64,000 nucleotides of DNA from Bedellia somnulentella (lineage: Eukaryota; Arthropoda; Insecta; Lepidoptera; Bedelliidae): contig OY755184.1 in assembly GCA_963576735.1 (NCBI GenBank), positions 7,316,001 through 7,380,000 on the forward strand, written 5' to 3'. This document shows, one piece after another, positions 1 through 11,143 of this stretch. Position 1 is the first letter of the stretch. Each line of letters starts with the position of its first letter. Both the position numbers and the translations under genes were made by a program. The notes under the pieces are model-generated. The model worked only from the letters and a program-made list of their open reading frames with translations. It did no database searches and was not told the origin of the DNA.

Positions 1-476
1 TTATGGTATACCCAGACATCCTTGCTTAAGGCTACAATCGAAGAAATTGGGGACAGACCCGTGCTTCACCTCGTTGTTTCACCCAGGTGAAGCAGGGGGC
101 ATAACCTAGACCCGTGTTTCACCCAGGTGTAACACGGGGTATTCACTAGTCCCCGTGCTCCAACCAATATTATTTAGAGTCATGATTAATCTTTCACTTA
201 ATTTTTTTTACTCCTATTTGTTACTGTTTGTTTTGTTTTTTTTTGTTTTTGATATGTAAGTACCTCTGTTCGTATCTACCTAGGTACATACAGTAAAAGA
301 TAAAGATAAAAAATATTTATTTCAAAATAAAAAGAATTGTTCTCTATTTTTTGAACGTCACAAACTTACGTATAAGTTAAATCTTACTCTACTGACTCTA
401 CTTCGGATTCGGAAGGTGTATTGTTGCGAGAAGAACCCGTAAGAAACTCAGCAACACACATCTTTTCTTAGTCAAA

Positions 477-1047
477 TTACAATATTGGTGTATGTCTGGA
501 AATATCCTGAATAGAGCCCTGGTGACACCAAGCAGTTTCATCTATCATATAATCATTTAAACTGTAATAAGCTTTTAAATGAAGACTGCGTTTTATAATT
601 ACTTTGAATTTCTTTTCTGTTAGATTCAAAATGTCATCAGGTATTTTATTATAAAATTTTACGCATAACCCCATAAAAGATGTATTTATTTTTGACAATC
701 TGTACTTTTGAATTGAAATTTTATTATTATCTCTAAGACTTCTAGTATGTCTGTCACAGTTTTTGGAAAATGCTTTCAAATTTTTTCTCACATACATGAT
801 GTTTTCATAAATATATTGACATGGCAGTGTCATTATATTTATGGTTTTAAACAATTCTCTAAGGGAATCTCGTGAACCTAAATTATAAATAGCTCTTATT
901 GCTCTTTTCTGTAAAATGAATATTGACCCAACATCAGCAGCTCTGCCCCAGAGTAAAATGCCATAAGACATGATGCTATGAAAATAACTATAGTAAACTA
1001 AACGAGCGGTCTGTACATCAGTTAAATGTGTGTAAAGTGTGTATTAA
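477..1047 (-). pseudogene. Non-LTR retrotransposon reverse transcriptase, C-terminal fragment (Jockey/CR1-like)
   Basis: Reading on the minus strand, the frame is open from about 1047 to a stop at 477-479. It contains LTDVQTARLVYYSYFHS followed by SYGILLWG and ILQKRAIRAIYN. This is the region just after the catalytic palm in Jockey/CR1-type LINE polymerases, where H/Y-SxxxYGxxLWG is typical. The catalytic YxDD part is missing because the frame is cut at about 1050 by an S1 insertion. Downstream (476 to about 300) is an LINE-like 3' UTR with TTGCTGAGTTTCTTACGGG and an A-rich end, so this is a 5'-truncated dead copy. The exact clade is not resolved by so short a piece. Confidence 0.75.
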
Positions 1048-1068
1048 TTAGAAGAAAAATCTACATGG

Positions 1069-1280
1069 ATACATATACTCACAGCTATAAATCCCTAGAT
1101 GGGATTCCAGCTAGAAATTCCTCAGCCACAGAAAAGATGGTTAAATAAAGGTTGTTGGTAATGGGTCTCCAACCGCATCGCCCGGAAATCCCTTAAAAGC
1201 CCCAATACCGTTAGTCGCCTCTTACGTGCACCCACCGGAAGAAATTTGATAGCGCTATTCTAAGCCGACATTACACAGCA
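1069..1280 (-). mobile_element. S1 SINE-like copy
   Basis: S1 read on the minus strand begins TGCTGTGTAATGTCGGC (1280 side) and ends in the atatgtatcc tail at 1069. It has lost about 30 bp in the middle relative to full copies. It interrupts the LINE reading frame that ends at 477. Confidence 0.75.
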
Positions 1281-1635
1281 GATTAAGAAAAATATATTAG
1301 TTGACAATATTTTTGAAACAAATGTTTACATAAAAAACAACTTCAGCCCACGGTTGTAATTTCTGTAATTTCTTTAATGCCAATGTCGGTTGGAGCATGG
1401 GGACTATTGCATACTCCGTGCTTCACCCAGGTGAAACAATGAGGTGAAGCACGGGTCTGTCCCCAAGAAATTGAAGAATTATTAAGACACCCCTGAAATA
1501 TTAGTCACAATTTTTTTAGAAGTTATCATAAAATTATTATTTAAAGCTTTACGGATTTTTTTTCAAACTTTCTATAATTTGTTAAGATAATTTTATCTTC
1601 TATTTTTACTCATATTATGCACAAATAACTCTTAG

Positions 1636-1790
1636 ATATACTCACGACTATAAATCCTAAAAAGAAACCAGAGCTTCAAAACTGATATATATCAGCCACT
1701 TTTTGAAGTTGGGTGGGGAAAAGATCGTACAATAGTGAAGTTTCAATGAAGGCTGTTGGTAATGGGTAATCACATCGCTAAACAATAAAT
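1636..1790 (-). mobile_element. S1 fragment, diverged
   Basis: The 3' half of S1 is recognisable (tatactcacgactataaatcc, cagccacttt, tggggaaaagat). The 5' half is missing beyond the position of the box-B-like GGTTGGAGACC. Confidence 0.6.
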
Positions 1791-2611
1791 CCACAAAATC
1801 ATAAACATTCAAAATCTGTGATGATATTATTAGTAAATAATAAATTTTACCAGTAGTAATCTCAGTTATTGCCAAGTCAAATCTTTTAGTGTATGATGTG
1901 AAAAACATATTCTAGTGAAGTTAGATTACTATTGAACTTAATACCTCAGGAGGCCTAGCAAGATCGCAATTATATCGTCACGATATCAGTTAGAATAAGA
2001 TGACAGTATACAATACTAAGTATGTGCGAACGAGATGGCTGTTTTTACCATGCGATATAAAACATTCAAAAATTCTCAACCCTTGCATTAGAAATTCTCT
2101 TCTACGAATGAAATCTTACCTTTTTCAGTAAAACATTTGAGCAACTTAACTATACAACTTGTTATTGTGTTTCATCGCGTCATAAAATTTGAGATCCAAA
2201 TAAACGGAGCGTTGTCTGTAATAATGGACCTGTCAAAATAAAATCACGAAGCCCGTACCTCGTATTGAAAAAAGACATCCCACAAATTGGACAGGAAAAT
2301 GTACTAAATTATTTCCGTACCAAGGGAATAATATTGTTCGTAATATTGCGTATCTCATTGAGTACTTCATGCCGTAGAAAATGAAAATGAGGATAGCACT
2401 CAGCTTAGACGCACTTAGATTATTGGATTTACATGTTAACAGCCTTTCACGTGAAAACAAAGAGGATTTATGTCGCCTTTATATTTGAAATATTCATTTC
2501 GTTATGTTATTTTTTCTTGAACGATTGTATCATAATATCAGCAAGTGAGTAAGATTTGTTAAATGTTTTATACATGAGCATAAAACATGAGAAAACGTTG
2601 TTATAAAGGTG
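1791..2611. other. No recognised feature
   Basis: AT-rich sequence without a recognised gene, repeat or RNA. Short open frames at 2233-2460 (minus) have no family motif and no flanking support. Confidence 0.4.
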
Positions 2612-2760
2612 GGGATCCGAAGTGAGAAGAATAAAAGAGCATGTATGAGAAGAATAATGAATATAAGGGAAGCAAGAGAGGTTTGCCAAGATCATACTAA
2701 GTGGTGATCGATAGTCTTTGCCTGCCCCAATGGGAATAATGGGCGTGAGTAAATATCTAT
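2612..2760 (+). mobile_element. RTE-type LINE 3' end with coding tail
   Basis: The plus-strand frame reads like the C-terminus of RTE polymerases: REAREVCQDHTKW, then a W-S-I-V-F-A-C-P-N-G run, ending in ggcgtgagtaaat. This is a 5'-truncated insertion or relic. The same C-terminal motif recurs at 11755, 19390, 20235 and 32505. Confidence 0.65.
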
Positions 2761-2818
2761 GAGCATAAAACACCTCTTCCACGTTCAATTCGGAACAAAA
2801 AAAGACATATCTTTATAG

Positions 2819-2976
2819 TTAGACCTTAAACCCATCACCAACAACCTTTATTCAACTATCTATTCCCCACTCAACTTCCAAAAGTGGCTGAGAAATTTCT
2901 AATTTCTCAGCTCTGGCTACCCCTTTTAGGGATTTATAGCCGTGAGTATATGTATGTATGTATGTTAGACCTTAAA
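2819..2976 (+). mobile_element. 5'-truncated S1 with 12-bp TSD
   Basis: Body 2831-2964 starts inside S1 (cccatcaccaacaac) and runs to the (TATG)n tail. TTAGACCTTAAA occurs on both sides (2819-2830 and 2965-2976). A 5'-truncated copy with a 12-bp duplication and a simple-repeat tail is the signature of target-primed reverse transcription. Confidence 0.85.
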
Positions 2977-3469
2977 ATAGGTCAGCAGATCAAGCAGAAT
3001 ATGATTTTATCTGCAAATCCTTAAAATATCATGATCCCATTTCTTCCCGTTGGATGTTCGTAAGAGGTTGGTACGATGATGATGATGATGATATAAATCG
3101 GCTATGTAGTGTATGTATTTTGAAAGTCGTTAATTTAATCAAAAATACCATTTAACGTTTTCTTAAACAGATTTCAAAATGTGTCAAATCAAAAGAGCGT
3201 GTATAAATGAATCATTTCATCAACATTTCTGTTATTAATTTTTATTATATTCTGCAATAAATCATTTTACATACAGTTCATTTGAGGCAATTGCTTTTAT
3301 ATCCCACCATTGTAACTTATGGTAGCCTGGAACCAGAAGTCACACCACTAGCCCCATAAACTAGCTCACACTATTACTAACGTATACCCACATCGTTCAT
3401 CCACATTGCGGTAGGCAGAGCCTACGTAGCTGAACTGTAACGTTTCTGAAAAAAACCTCTTGTTTCCTT
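2977..3469. other. No recognised feature; short (GAT)n
   Basis: Only a short GAT microsatellite near 3074-3092 stands out; otherwise anonymous AT-rich DNA. Confidence 0.4.
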
Positions 3470-3533
3470 GACATTTAAGTGGTGATTATAGTCTCTGCCT
3501 ACCCCAATGGCAATGAATAGAGAGTGAGTAAGT
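3470..3533 (+). mobile_element. RTE 3'-end scrap
   Basis: Contains taagtggtgattatagtctc and tgcctaccccaatgg followed by gagtgagtaagt, the terminal stretch of the RTE 3' end without a clear TATG tail. Confidence 0.55.
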
Positions 3534-3789
3534 AAATTACTGATTTTACCTTTATAGTTTAACTTACACTGCTTCTAAACTTACGAGATATAAAACGATC
3601 AGCAAAGTTTACAATAGAAGCTCCACAAGCTAGTGAGGATTTTGATTTTGCCAGAGATTGCATGACATTATGTCCATGGTCCAGTACACACGTACGTGGT
3701 TTCCTACTACGAGTAAATGAAAACACAGTAATGATAATTTTATTTATACATACATAATATTTCATACATATCAAATATAAGAGGACAGA

Positions 3790-3980
3790 CAGAGTTTCAG
3801 AATTGGTACTCTCTCAGCTACTTTTATAAGTAGTTTGGAGAGCAGGTGGTAAAAATAAAGATCATTGATAATGGAAGCCACATCTCCCGACCATCACTTA
3901 AAAAGCTTTATACCGTTAGTCACTTCTTATGATCACCCATGGAAAGAAATGGTGTAGTGCTATTCTAAGGCGACACTACA
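3790..3980 (-). mobile_element. S1 copy, diverged, tail lost
   Basis: The 5' end is clear on the minus strand (CTGTGTAGTGTCGCC near 3980, then GCACTACACC). The 3' TATG tail and the gtgagtatat box are absent. Confidence 0.6.
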
Positions 3981-4696
3981 CAGATCATTCATATATATTT
4001 TTAAACTCGCACATGTATAACTCCGAAATGGAATTCCAACTTCAACCTCCAAACCAGTCACCTTTCACATACTATCTAAGCTAAACAAAATTCAATAGAG
4101 TGCAAAGATTACTCTTTTCCAAACGACGAAGGTAGATAGATGACAAAAACAGGCAGTTTCTTAAAACGCTCAATCTTTTGAATGGTACAAGGACATTGTT
4201 TGTCGACATCTCAGTCTCGTGTTTATGACCTAGAATCACCGACACCCGACCGCTAAACAAGATTTATGGGTCCACTGCTTTTTCACTTGTTATTTAGTGA
4301 CTCCCGAATTTTTCTTTCATCGTATGATTTGTGAGGGACACGGGCTTAGAAAAACTCGTTTCCGTTGTTCAGAATGGATAATAAGCTAAGAAACTTGAAT
4401 AAAGAAAATTATATGTGCAACACGCGAAAAAGTAAAATCTAGTATCTATAAAGGATAGACAGAATTTTTAATTTGTAATTGTGTTGCCAAGACAATCTGT
4501 AATACGATGTTATTTTGTGTTTTTTTGTTAGTTTTACTTATTACAAATAATATGGGCATTTAAACATTAAGCAGAGAGGCGACTTTACGATCTTTAAATC
4601 ACTTTAATTTCCCAGATTCTCAATTCACTTTATAAATCACGGGTAAAGATGGAATTATTCTAAAGAATATTACATTGATTTAAAAAAAAATCGCCG
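3981..4696. other. No recognised feature
   Basis: Anonymous AT-rich sequence. I see no coding motif, TIR or tRNA-like box. Confidence 0.35.
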
Positions 4697-4699
4697 TAA

Positions 4700-4906
4700 A
4701 ATCGGTCGTCATAAGAGGCGACTAGGATCGGGCATATAATAACTTAATTTGCAATTGGAGAACCATCACCAACGATACTTTATTTCTATCGTCTTGCCCC
4801 TATCATTTTCCAAATGTGGCTGAAGAGTTTCTAGCTCTGAAGCTCCAGAGCTTTAAAGCTACCGCTATTCGGGATTGCTATTCGGGATTTATGGCCGTGA
4901 GCATAT
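4700..4906 (+). mobile_element. S1 copy, diverged
   Basis: The 5' part keeps gtcataagaggcgactagg and the 3' part ggccgtgagcatatg. A small internal duplication (gctattcgggatt occurs twice at about 4862-4888) lies just before the 3' end. Confidence 0.65.
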
Positions 4907-5705
4907 GTTCGTTAATATAAAAATAGTTGAAGACCTTCATATGCGACAGAAACAAGGCCGAAAACACCCAAAAGAGCCACAGTTGATCGAGAATATATTT
5001 ATATTTATTATTAATTTTAAGTATTCCAAATACTCCTACCAAAAATCAATAACTAAAATAAATACTTATTAATTTACCAACATTTTACACCTTTACTTGC
5101 AGCTATTTTCTTTAGTTATCCATCACACTTTTTCCTAACATTTTAATGTCTACTATCCAAAATTATCCTTTATCAAAAACTATTAAGCATAACAAGAATA
5201 TAAAAGATTAATTTTAGTTCCATTAAAATCTTACTTCACAATTTGATACTTCTATTTTATATAACCGAAGTTAATAAAACGATTTTATGTAAAGTAGGTA
5301 CACGTCAAAAATATTTATCCTAATTGCTCCAACTCCGACGTTTCACCAGAAGTAAAGCATTAACGAGAACGAACTTCTCATCAAATTACAGACAGCCAAC
5401 CCTCTGAATTAATTTCTAACCTTCTTTTTACGTTAAATTTAAGAATATCCCCGGAAACCTTAATTTTTACTCTCGACAAAGTGCTTTTCATTGCTTTTCT
5501 ATCTATCCATTTCGCTTCGTACCAGTTGTGAGGGAAGACATAGTTTTAATTGGAGTGCTTCTGACTTACTTAAAGGTCTTTTAATCGAATTTTTGCATTT
5601 TAAATTAATGGTTCTTCTTTGAGGACCGGAAAGCTTCGAATGAATAACTTAATGAAGTAGGCGGGTTTTCAAGCATCAGGTACACTAGAGACGTTTTATA
5701 TAAAA
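4907..5705. other. No recognised feature
   Basis: AT-rich anonymous DNA. The 65-codon frame at 4875-5072 overlaps the S1 end and has no recognisable motif. Confidence 0.35.
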
Positions 5706-6187
5706 CTAGTGGATCGGCCCAGCTTCGCACGGGTAGCGTTGTTTTATTTATATCTGAGGTTTCTTCAAACACTGCTCAAGATTTGTGAAATTTAGCGCAA
5801 TGATTACTACTTAGAGCACTCCTGAATAGTGTAGCCATAGAGTAAAGAAATACACTGGAAATAGAGAGCCTTCTTGCTTAGTGATAACCCCTCACTCGTG
5901 AGGTACTTCGTTTAAGTTACTCGTCGCGAGAAAATGAGGAAGTTCTCGTATTTGAAATATAAACCACCTCACGTAGCTCCTCACTTTTTCGAAGCGCGAG
6001 TCGAGGCAGCACTCGAATAGACCAAAGTGAGTGAGTGAGTTACCGACTATTTAAATGTTGAGTCGATACATACATTATACTCGTGTCGCGGTTGAAGGAG
6101 TCGGGTCAGTTTGATGGAATGATTAGTCAGTTTATTTTAGCGTTTTCTTACAAATAGTACCCATTTAATTTTACCTTAGATTAGCTT

Positions 6188-6478
6188 ACATACATACATA
6201 CATATACTCACGGCCATTAATCCCAAAACGGGGTAGCCAGAGCTGCAGAGCTAGAATCTCCTCAGCCACATTTGGATATTGATAGGGGATTAGATGGCAG
6301 AAATGTAGTATAGTTGGTGATGGGTTTCCAACTGCATCGCCCAAAAACCACTAAAGGCCCCATACCCTTAGTCACCTCTTACGACACCCGTGGGTAGAAA
6401 GGGGTAGCGACATTCTAAGCCGGCACTACACGGCAATCTAAGTCGGCACTACACGGCAAAGCCGGCACTACACGGCAA
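6188..6478 (-). mobile_element. S1 copy with triplicated 5' terminus
   Basis: Full S1 with (TATG)n tail on the left. The 5' terminal block ggcactacacggcaa is present three times in tandem at about 6432-6476, whereas other copies have it once. Inserted in the Helitron. Confidence 0.85.
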
Positions 6479-7445
6479 ATTATAATAGCTTAATTATATT
6501 AATGGGCCGAAGTGAGTAAAAAAACTAATAAAGCAGTTATAGAAAGTTTGTTTCAATTTACAAATTTTGAATAATTTAATTAAGGGCGTCCTCGGAAAAA
6601 TAGGTTGATGTTGATTGTTTGGAAGTTCTATAAAGTCTGATTTGATGATATTGATATGACATGAATAAAATATATGTTGGTGATTAGTTCATGGTGTTAA
6701 AATTTGATGTTTAACATTTTAATAAATTGCTGAAAAATATGATGAAAAAAATTGAATTGGAACATGCTTTGTTTTCATAAAAACCGTATAGGCTCCACTG
6801 GCATAACATACATGTGAACTCATGTGTCTACATACGCGTAGCTTTAACATCTGTAACTTTGATGTTGAACTTTTCATTTAAACATTATAGTTATTCAATA
6901 AAACTAAATAAACTACATTTATCCTGCGCGCGCGTTTTTCTGTCCCTGTCACTCTCAGTAAATTTGACGTAAGAGTGAGCGCAATAGCTGCAAAATGCGG
7001 GGAGGCCCTTAAGTTTATTTATAAAAAAATACCAAGTATAAAACATTAGAATTTAGAACTCATTTTCCCTCATTCAGTGCAAAGCGGCAACATTACGCGT
7101 GCCACACTGTTGACTCGTTAATAGAGTATATTTCGTTCGTTCTCTTTACCTCGCCTCAAATAAGGGGTACCTCATGAGGTAAAATGAGGCTCTCACTCAA
7201 TACTCATTAAAAATAGTGAGATATACAACGCTACGTCTTGCTAGATTTCAATGACACTCAGTTTATGTTGCCTAATAAACGCCATTTTGGGTCGAACTTC
7301 GAAGAAATCACCCGACCGAAGTTCTATTACAACAAACTCCAACATACAATACATTACATACCTATTCTACAGTATCGTATCGTACTACGTACATTAATTA
7401 TAATAACGGCAGCATTATTGTATCATTATCAATGCCATGAGATAC

Positions 7446-7656
7446 TAAAACACACTTTTTTTTTTTTTTTTGTTTACCGGTGGGGAAATCCTCATATGTC
7501 GGACTTTTACCGACTAAAACCCCACCGGTTCGGTGCTGCTGGCCCTGCGGCCTGTGCGGCGTCACCATGACTTGTGTGCCGGGCGGCTGAACTGAAGGCC
7601 GCCCTGGCGGCGAAAAGGAGTGTACATAAGCTCAGTCGGATAGGCCTAAAACACAC
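7446..7656 (-). mobile_element. Short GC-rich retroposon with poly(A) tail
   Basis: Body 7456-7646 (191 bp) ends in about 18 A on the minus strand. The 10-bp repeat TAAAACACAC flanks it (7446-7455 and 7647-7656). Near the tail is an inverted repeat ACCGGTGGGG/CCCCACCGGT. It could be a poly(A) SINE or a 5'-truncated LINE; no tRNA boxes were recognised. Confidence 0.75.
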
Positions 7657-8460
7657 GTAGAATTTTTTGGTTTATATACTCTAATAAAGAAGAAATCATA
7701 CCGCGATGTAGCAATTACCGACAGTGCCATCTATTGGTGAATATGCAAATCACAGCGCGCTTTTGTATCAGGTTTGCGCTGTTAAAAACTACAAAGTGAG
7801 AATGGAGGGAAGTTTTCATTTCCAGCCCCTGAGTGTAGCTTTGTGATTTCTGTGAAAGCGCTCATATGAACGGTTTAGTATCTTCGAACATAAACTAATT
7901 TTTAGAATGAGTTGAAGTTGAGTTGAGTCTAGTATTTAATATGTAAATTAGTAATTATTTGGTTTTGGTCACGGGCGCGATGGCTTATTTCATGTGTAAT
8001 TTCGCTGTTTCTCTATCGATTTGTATGATATTTTTTTTATTGAATAGGTAATAATGTTACCTTTTTTAAATTAGGGATGAGTGAGAGTATTATAAACGTA
8101 AGAGTAAACAAATATAATCAGAATACTCCGAACTACGAAGCTATCAGGAGTTACACGTGATATTGTGAGTCAACCATAAAAGATAGACATATGCTGTTGA
8201 ACATTTTTTTTTAGAAAAATTTATGAAGATTTTTTCCGCCATACATACATTTTATGTAACTTTAACCATTAAGGCTGCAAACGCGACGGAAGTTTCAAAA
8301 ATGGAGTAACTTCTCCCGTTTTTCCAAAATTTCCCAAAATTCAACTTTACGACTCTGCTGGAAAGTATACAAAAACCTGTGCAGGAGTATGAAGAATAAT
8401 TGTACCAAGTTTCGTTAAAATCCGTCGTGTAGTTTTTGTTTCCATAAGGAACATACAAAC

Positions 8461-8461
8461 C

Positions 8462-8517
<56 letters not shown>
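8461..8517. repeat. (GACA)n microsatellite in the Helitron 5' region
   Basis: About 14 tandem GACA units. The 97-codon minus-strand frame across it is only translated repeat (CLSV). Shorter tracts sit at the matching place in the Helitron at 29893-30799. Confidence 0.9.
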
Positions 8518-8519
<2 letters not shown>

Positions 8520-8727
8520 AATTTTACTGATTGCATTTTTGGCATCAGTATCGATCCCTAATCATCACCTGATAGTTATTTTGAAAATATATTTCATGTA
8601 CAGAATTGACCTCTCTACAGATTTATTATAAGTATAGATAACCAGCTTCCATTTTTAATAATGCAGTAATTGTCTTGAAGGTAGTACTCGTAGTAATGCT
8701 TTTGAATGGGATTTTTTAATATTACCA

Positions 8728-8962
8728 ATACCTATCTATACTGACGACTATGGATATCAAACAGGGTAGTCAGATCTTCATAATTACAAATTCCAAAGAC
8801 ACCTTGTAAGTTTAGTGAGAAACGGCGATAAATAGTGGTTGATGATGTGTCTCCAACCACATGGCCCAGCAATCACTTAAAAGATACTAACACCGTAAGT
8901 CGCCTTTACGATATACCCGAAATGAAATGGTTTAGTGATATTCGGAACCGACATAACACAGC
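8728..8962 (-). mobile_element. S1 copy, old; left boundary of the duplication lies inside
   Basis: Diverged S1 with a clear 3' part (ctatactgacgactatggat) and 5' part (aaccgacataacacag). From 8874 onward its sequence is repeated at 17598, so one breakpoint of the big duplication falls within this SINE. Confidence 0.7.
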
Positions 8963-9606
8963 TGTTATTGTTTGTGTTGTTGATATGATATATGTTTCTT
9001 CTATGGATTAGGATTAAAAAAAAATATCACTTTATGATATAATATACTACTATCGTAAATTTCTCATCATACTGACCTCAAATCATATGCACAGATGTCC
9101 TGAATGACCAGTGTTGCACTGCGACTCTCAAAGGTAAACGTGGCAGCCTCGCCATTTATCCCCGACATTTATCTGTCTTCCTTGCGTATATTAAATAATA
9201 CTAGCTAATATTAAACAATTATCAACTGGTCCATAAAATAAAAATATTCTTAACTTAAATTTTAAAAATTTACCTCTTGAATACTGGAAACTGTTACATC
9301 TGATTTGCTCTATTTTTCAATCCGAACAAAGCAGTTTTTCATAAATAATTCAACTGTGAAAAATTCTAAAAGCTGGAATTTCAAAGAGTGATACTAATCG
9401 GTATTTTCTATTTCTAGAAAATATTTTGCCGCTAGGTTTATCAACTCGATTCATAATTTAAAAGAGATATTTCTCCATTTTTAACTCGGTTTCGACTGAT
9501 ATTATATTCGATGAAAAAACGGTAGATTGTCAATGAATATTTTTATTAAATTTGATATTTTCTAATAAATCAGTTGTCTTTAAGATATTTTAGTTTAATT
9601 TTTATT

Positions 9607-9700
9607 GGAGGCTAAGGAGGTTTGTCAGGGTTGTACCAAGTAACGATCGATACTCCCTGTCTACCCCGATGGGAACTGTTGGCGTGAGTACATTTATGTT
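9607..9700 (+). mobile_element. RTE 3'-end fragment (copy A)
   Basis: Reads gaggctaaggaggtttgtca, then ctgtctaccccgatgggaac and ggcgtgagtac. Matches the fragment at 18336 in copy B, so it predates the duplication. Confidence 0.6.
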
Positions 9701-9930
9701 TGTTTTTGGCATTTAGATGTTAAGATTCTGTAGCTTATTAACTACCAATGGCGTAGAGTCTATTTAACATATTACCCATCAGCTACGTCTGAGAATTATT
9801 AGACAAGCGCTCAGTTATTATCACTCAAAATAAAAGTAATTATACGTAAAGTAAGTATCTATTCTTATCAAGGTTTAATTTGTTTCTTAAAATTAATGGT
9901 CATTTTTATTATCATAAAAATAGTGGTATG

Positions 9931-10211
9931 AATAGAAATATACATACATACATACATACATATACTCACGGCTACAAATCCCTAGAAGGGGCAGCCAGAG
10001 CTAAGGAATTAGAAATTCCTCAGCCACATTTGGAAAATTGAGTGGGGAAAGGATGGTAAAGTAAAGGTTGTTGGTGATGGGTCTCCAGCCGCATCGCTCA
10101 AAAATCCCTTAAAAACCCCAATACCGTTAGTCGCCTCTTACGTACACCCATCAGTAGAAACGGGGCAGTGCTATTCTAAGCCGACACTACACAGCAAATA
10201 GAAATATACAT
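9931..10211 (-). mobile_element. S1, full length, copy-A-specific, 15-bp TSD
   Basis: S1 body 9946-10196 is flanked by AATAGAAATATACAT at 9931-9945 and 10197-10211. Copy B has the uninterrupted site near 18656-18671 (catagaaatatacattgag). This gives exact element ends for S1: a 5' TGCTGTGTAGTGTCGGC and a 3' gtgagtatatg(tatg)n. Confidence 0.95.
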
Positions 10212-10779
10212 TGAGAATTATTTTGTTTCACTGATTCTGTCATGGTTACTAATGAATATAAAAGTTGGTGTAAGGGTGGGGTCTCAGGTGACGGAACACA
10301 AACCTGGGTTACTTTTCAAACTGTTTAGTGAAACGTATACAAACTACATAAACCGTTTTATGACGTAATCAAAAACACAAAACTATGTTGCCGGGAAGTA
10401 TGTAAAAACTTTTCAAAACTTGCGTCAACATTTTTCAATTAAAACTTTCAAAGTAAACGGAGTGGAAACAAAACAGAGCGGAACAAAGAGACCAAACCAA
10501 CTATGGTTGGGTATTGAATGTTGATAAAGTATGGTCATCGCAGTAAAGACGGGTTTTCTACGGAATAGTACTGGGATAGATTGTAAATGAGATCATTTTG
10601 CGAGCCGCAGCGTGTGACGGCGCGATGTGCTGCAATGCTCTACATTTATAACACCATTAGGATTTTATTACGACACTATTTCAAATTGGAATACGTTAAG
10701 TTTTTTACATTTAGGTGCATTGCAAGTTTTTGTATTATATAACATACTGAAACTACGTTTACGCCATACATTTTCGAAG
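10212..10779. other. Duplicated anonymous sequence, no recognised gene
   Basis: Shared with copy B (18672-19234). The frame open in B at 18621-18983 is shifted or stopped here. GC rises around 10590-10630 (gcgagccgcagcgtgtgacg) without a known motif. Confidence 0.4.
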
Positions 10780-10885
10780 AGGTGTCAGGAGTACGTGCAT
10801 TCTTGGTCATCTGGTGTTGGGAGTACCCTCGATTTGCTTGGACAGTGCATTTACTTGATACAGGGCAAAGCTATCGCAACTTTGC
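10780..10885 (-). mobile_element. S2 relic (copy A)
   Basis: Diverged internal S2 piece: tcatctggtgttgggagtac and ggacagtgcatttacttgat correspond to S2 cacctggtgttcagagtacc and ggacagtgtactcacgtgat. Also present in copy B. Confidence 0.55.
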
Positions 10886-10984
10886 ACAAATACGTAGTTT
10901 TTCTCACGATTCTCACGATTCCCTAAGCATTAACAAACTTGATAAACTAACAAAATACATGACAATAACATACACATTATTTGT

Positions 10985-11085
10985 GTTTATGTTGTCCCAA
11001 TTAGGGTAGACAGAGACTATCGATTGATGATGTGTTGTATCCAGAATAACCTCTCGAGCTTTATATAAATGTCCAATGTAGTGTA
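10985..11085 (-). mobile_element. RTE 3'-end fragment, minus strand (copy A)
   Basis: ttagggtagacagagactat and cgattgatgatg are the reverse complement of the RTE tail region. The equivalent in copy B (19390-19500) still encodes KAREVCLD and SIVSVYPNGDN. Confidence 0.6.
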
Positions 11086-11143
11086 AGTAAAATTCTTTTG
11101 TTTAAATCTTTTAAGTGATTATTGATGAGTAAATAAAATAAAC

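Larger units (their letters stand above)
41..1472. mobile_element. hAT-like inverted-repeat element with 8-bp TSD
   Basis: Ends are inverted repeats of about 49 bp starting GGGGACAGACCCGTGC (49-60 onward) and closing with GGGTCTGTCCCC at 1453-1464. The 8-bp direct repeat AAGAAATT lies just outside at 41-48 and 1465-1472. An 8-bp target duplication with short TIRs fits hAT. The arms also carry repeated GTGCTTCACCC/GGTGAA motifs. No transposase is seen; the middle is occupied by a LINE remnant and an S1 copy, so it is a non-autonomous element that later collected insertions. Confidence 0.75.
5706..8638 (-). mobile_element. Non-autonomous Helitron, 2.9 kb
   Basis: On the minus strand the 5' end is TCTATACTTATAATAAATC (8638 leftwards) and the 3' end is GTGCGAAGCTGGGCCGATCCA then CTAG at 5709-5706, sitting between host A and T. 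These are the classical Lepidoptera Helitron termini. There is no Rep or helicase frame inside. The interior holds an S1 (6188-6478), a poly(A) retroposon (7456-7646) and a (GACA)n tract just inside the 5' end. A shortened relative lies at 29893-30799. The middle (5880-7230) has repeated CCTCAC/GTGAGG motifs of unknown origin. Confidence 0.8.

Noticed and set aside
5880..7230. A nested hAT element in the large Helitron
   Set aside because: CCTCAC/GTGAGG words occur at both ends, but I could not define TIRs or a target duplication.
8252..8545. 97-codon minus-strand frame
   Set aside because: Translation of the (GACA)n microsatellite and Helitron 5' sequence; the same run appears in the 45849-46167 and 47126-47440 frames.
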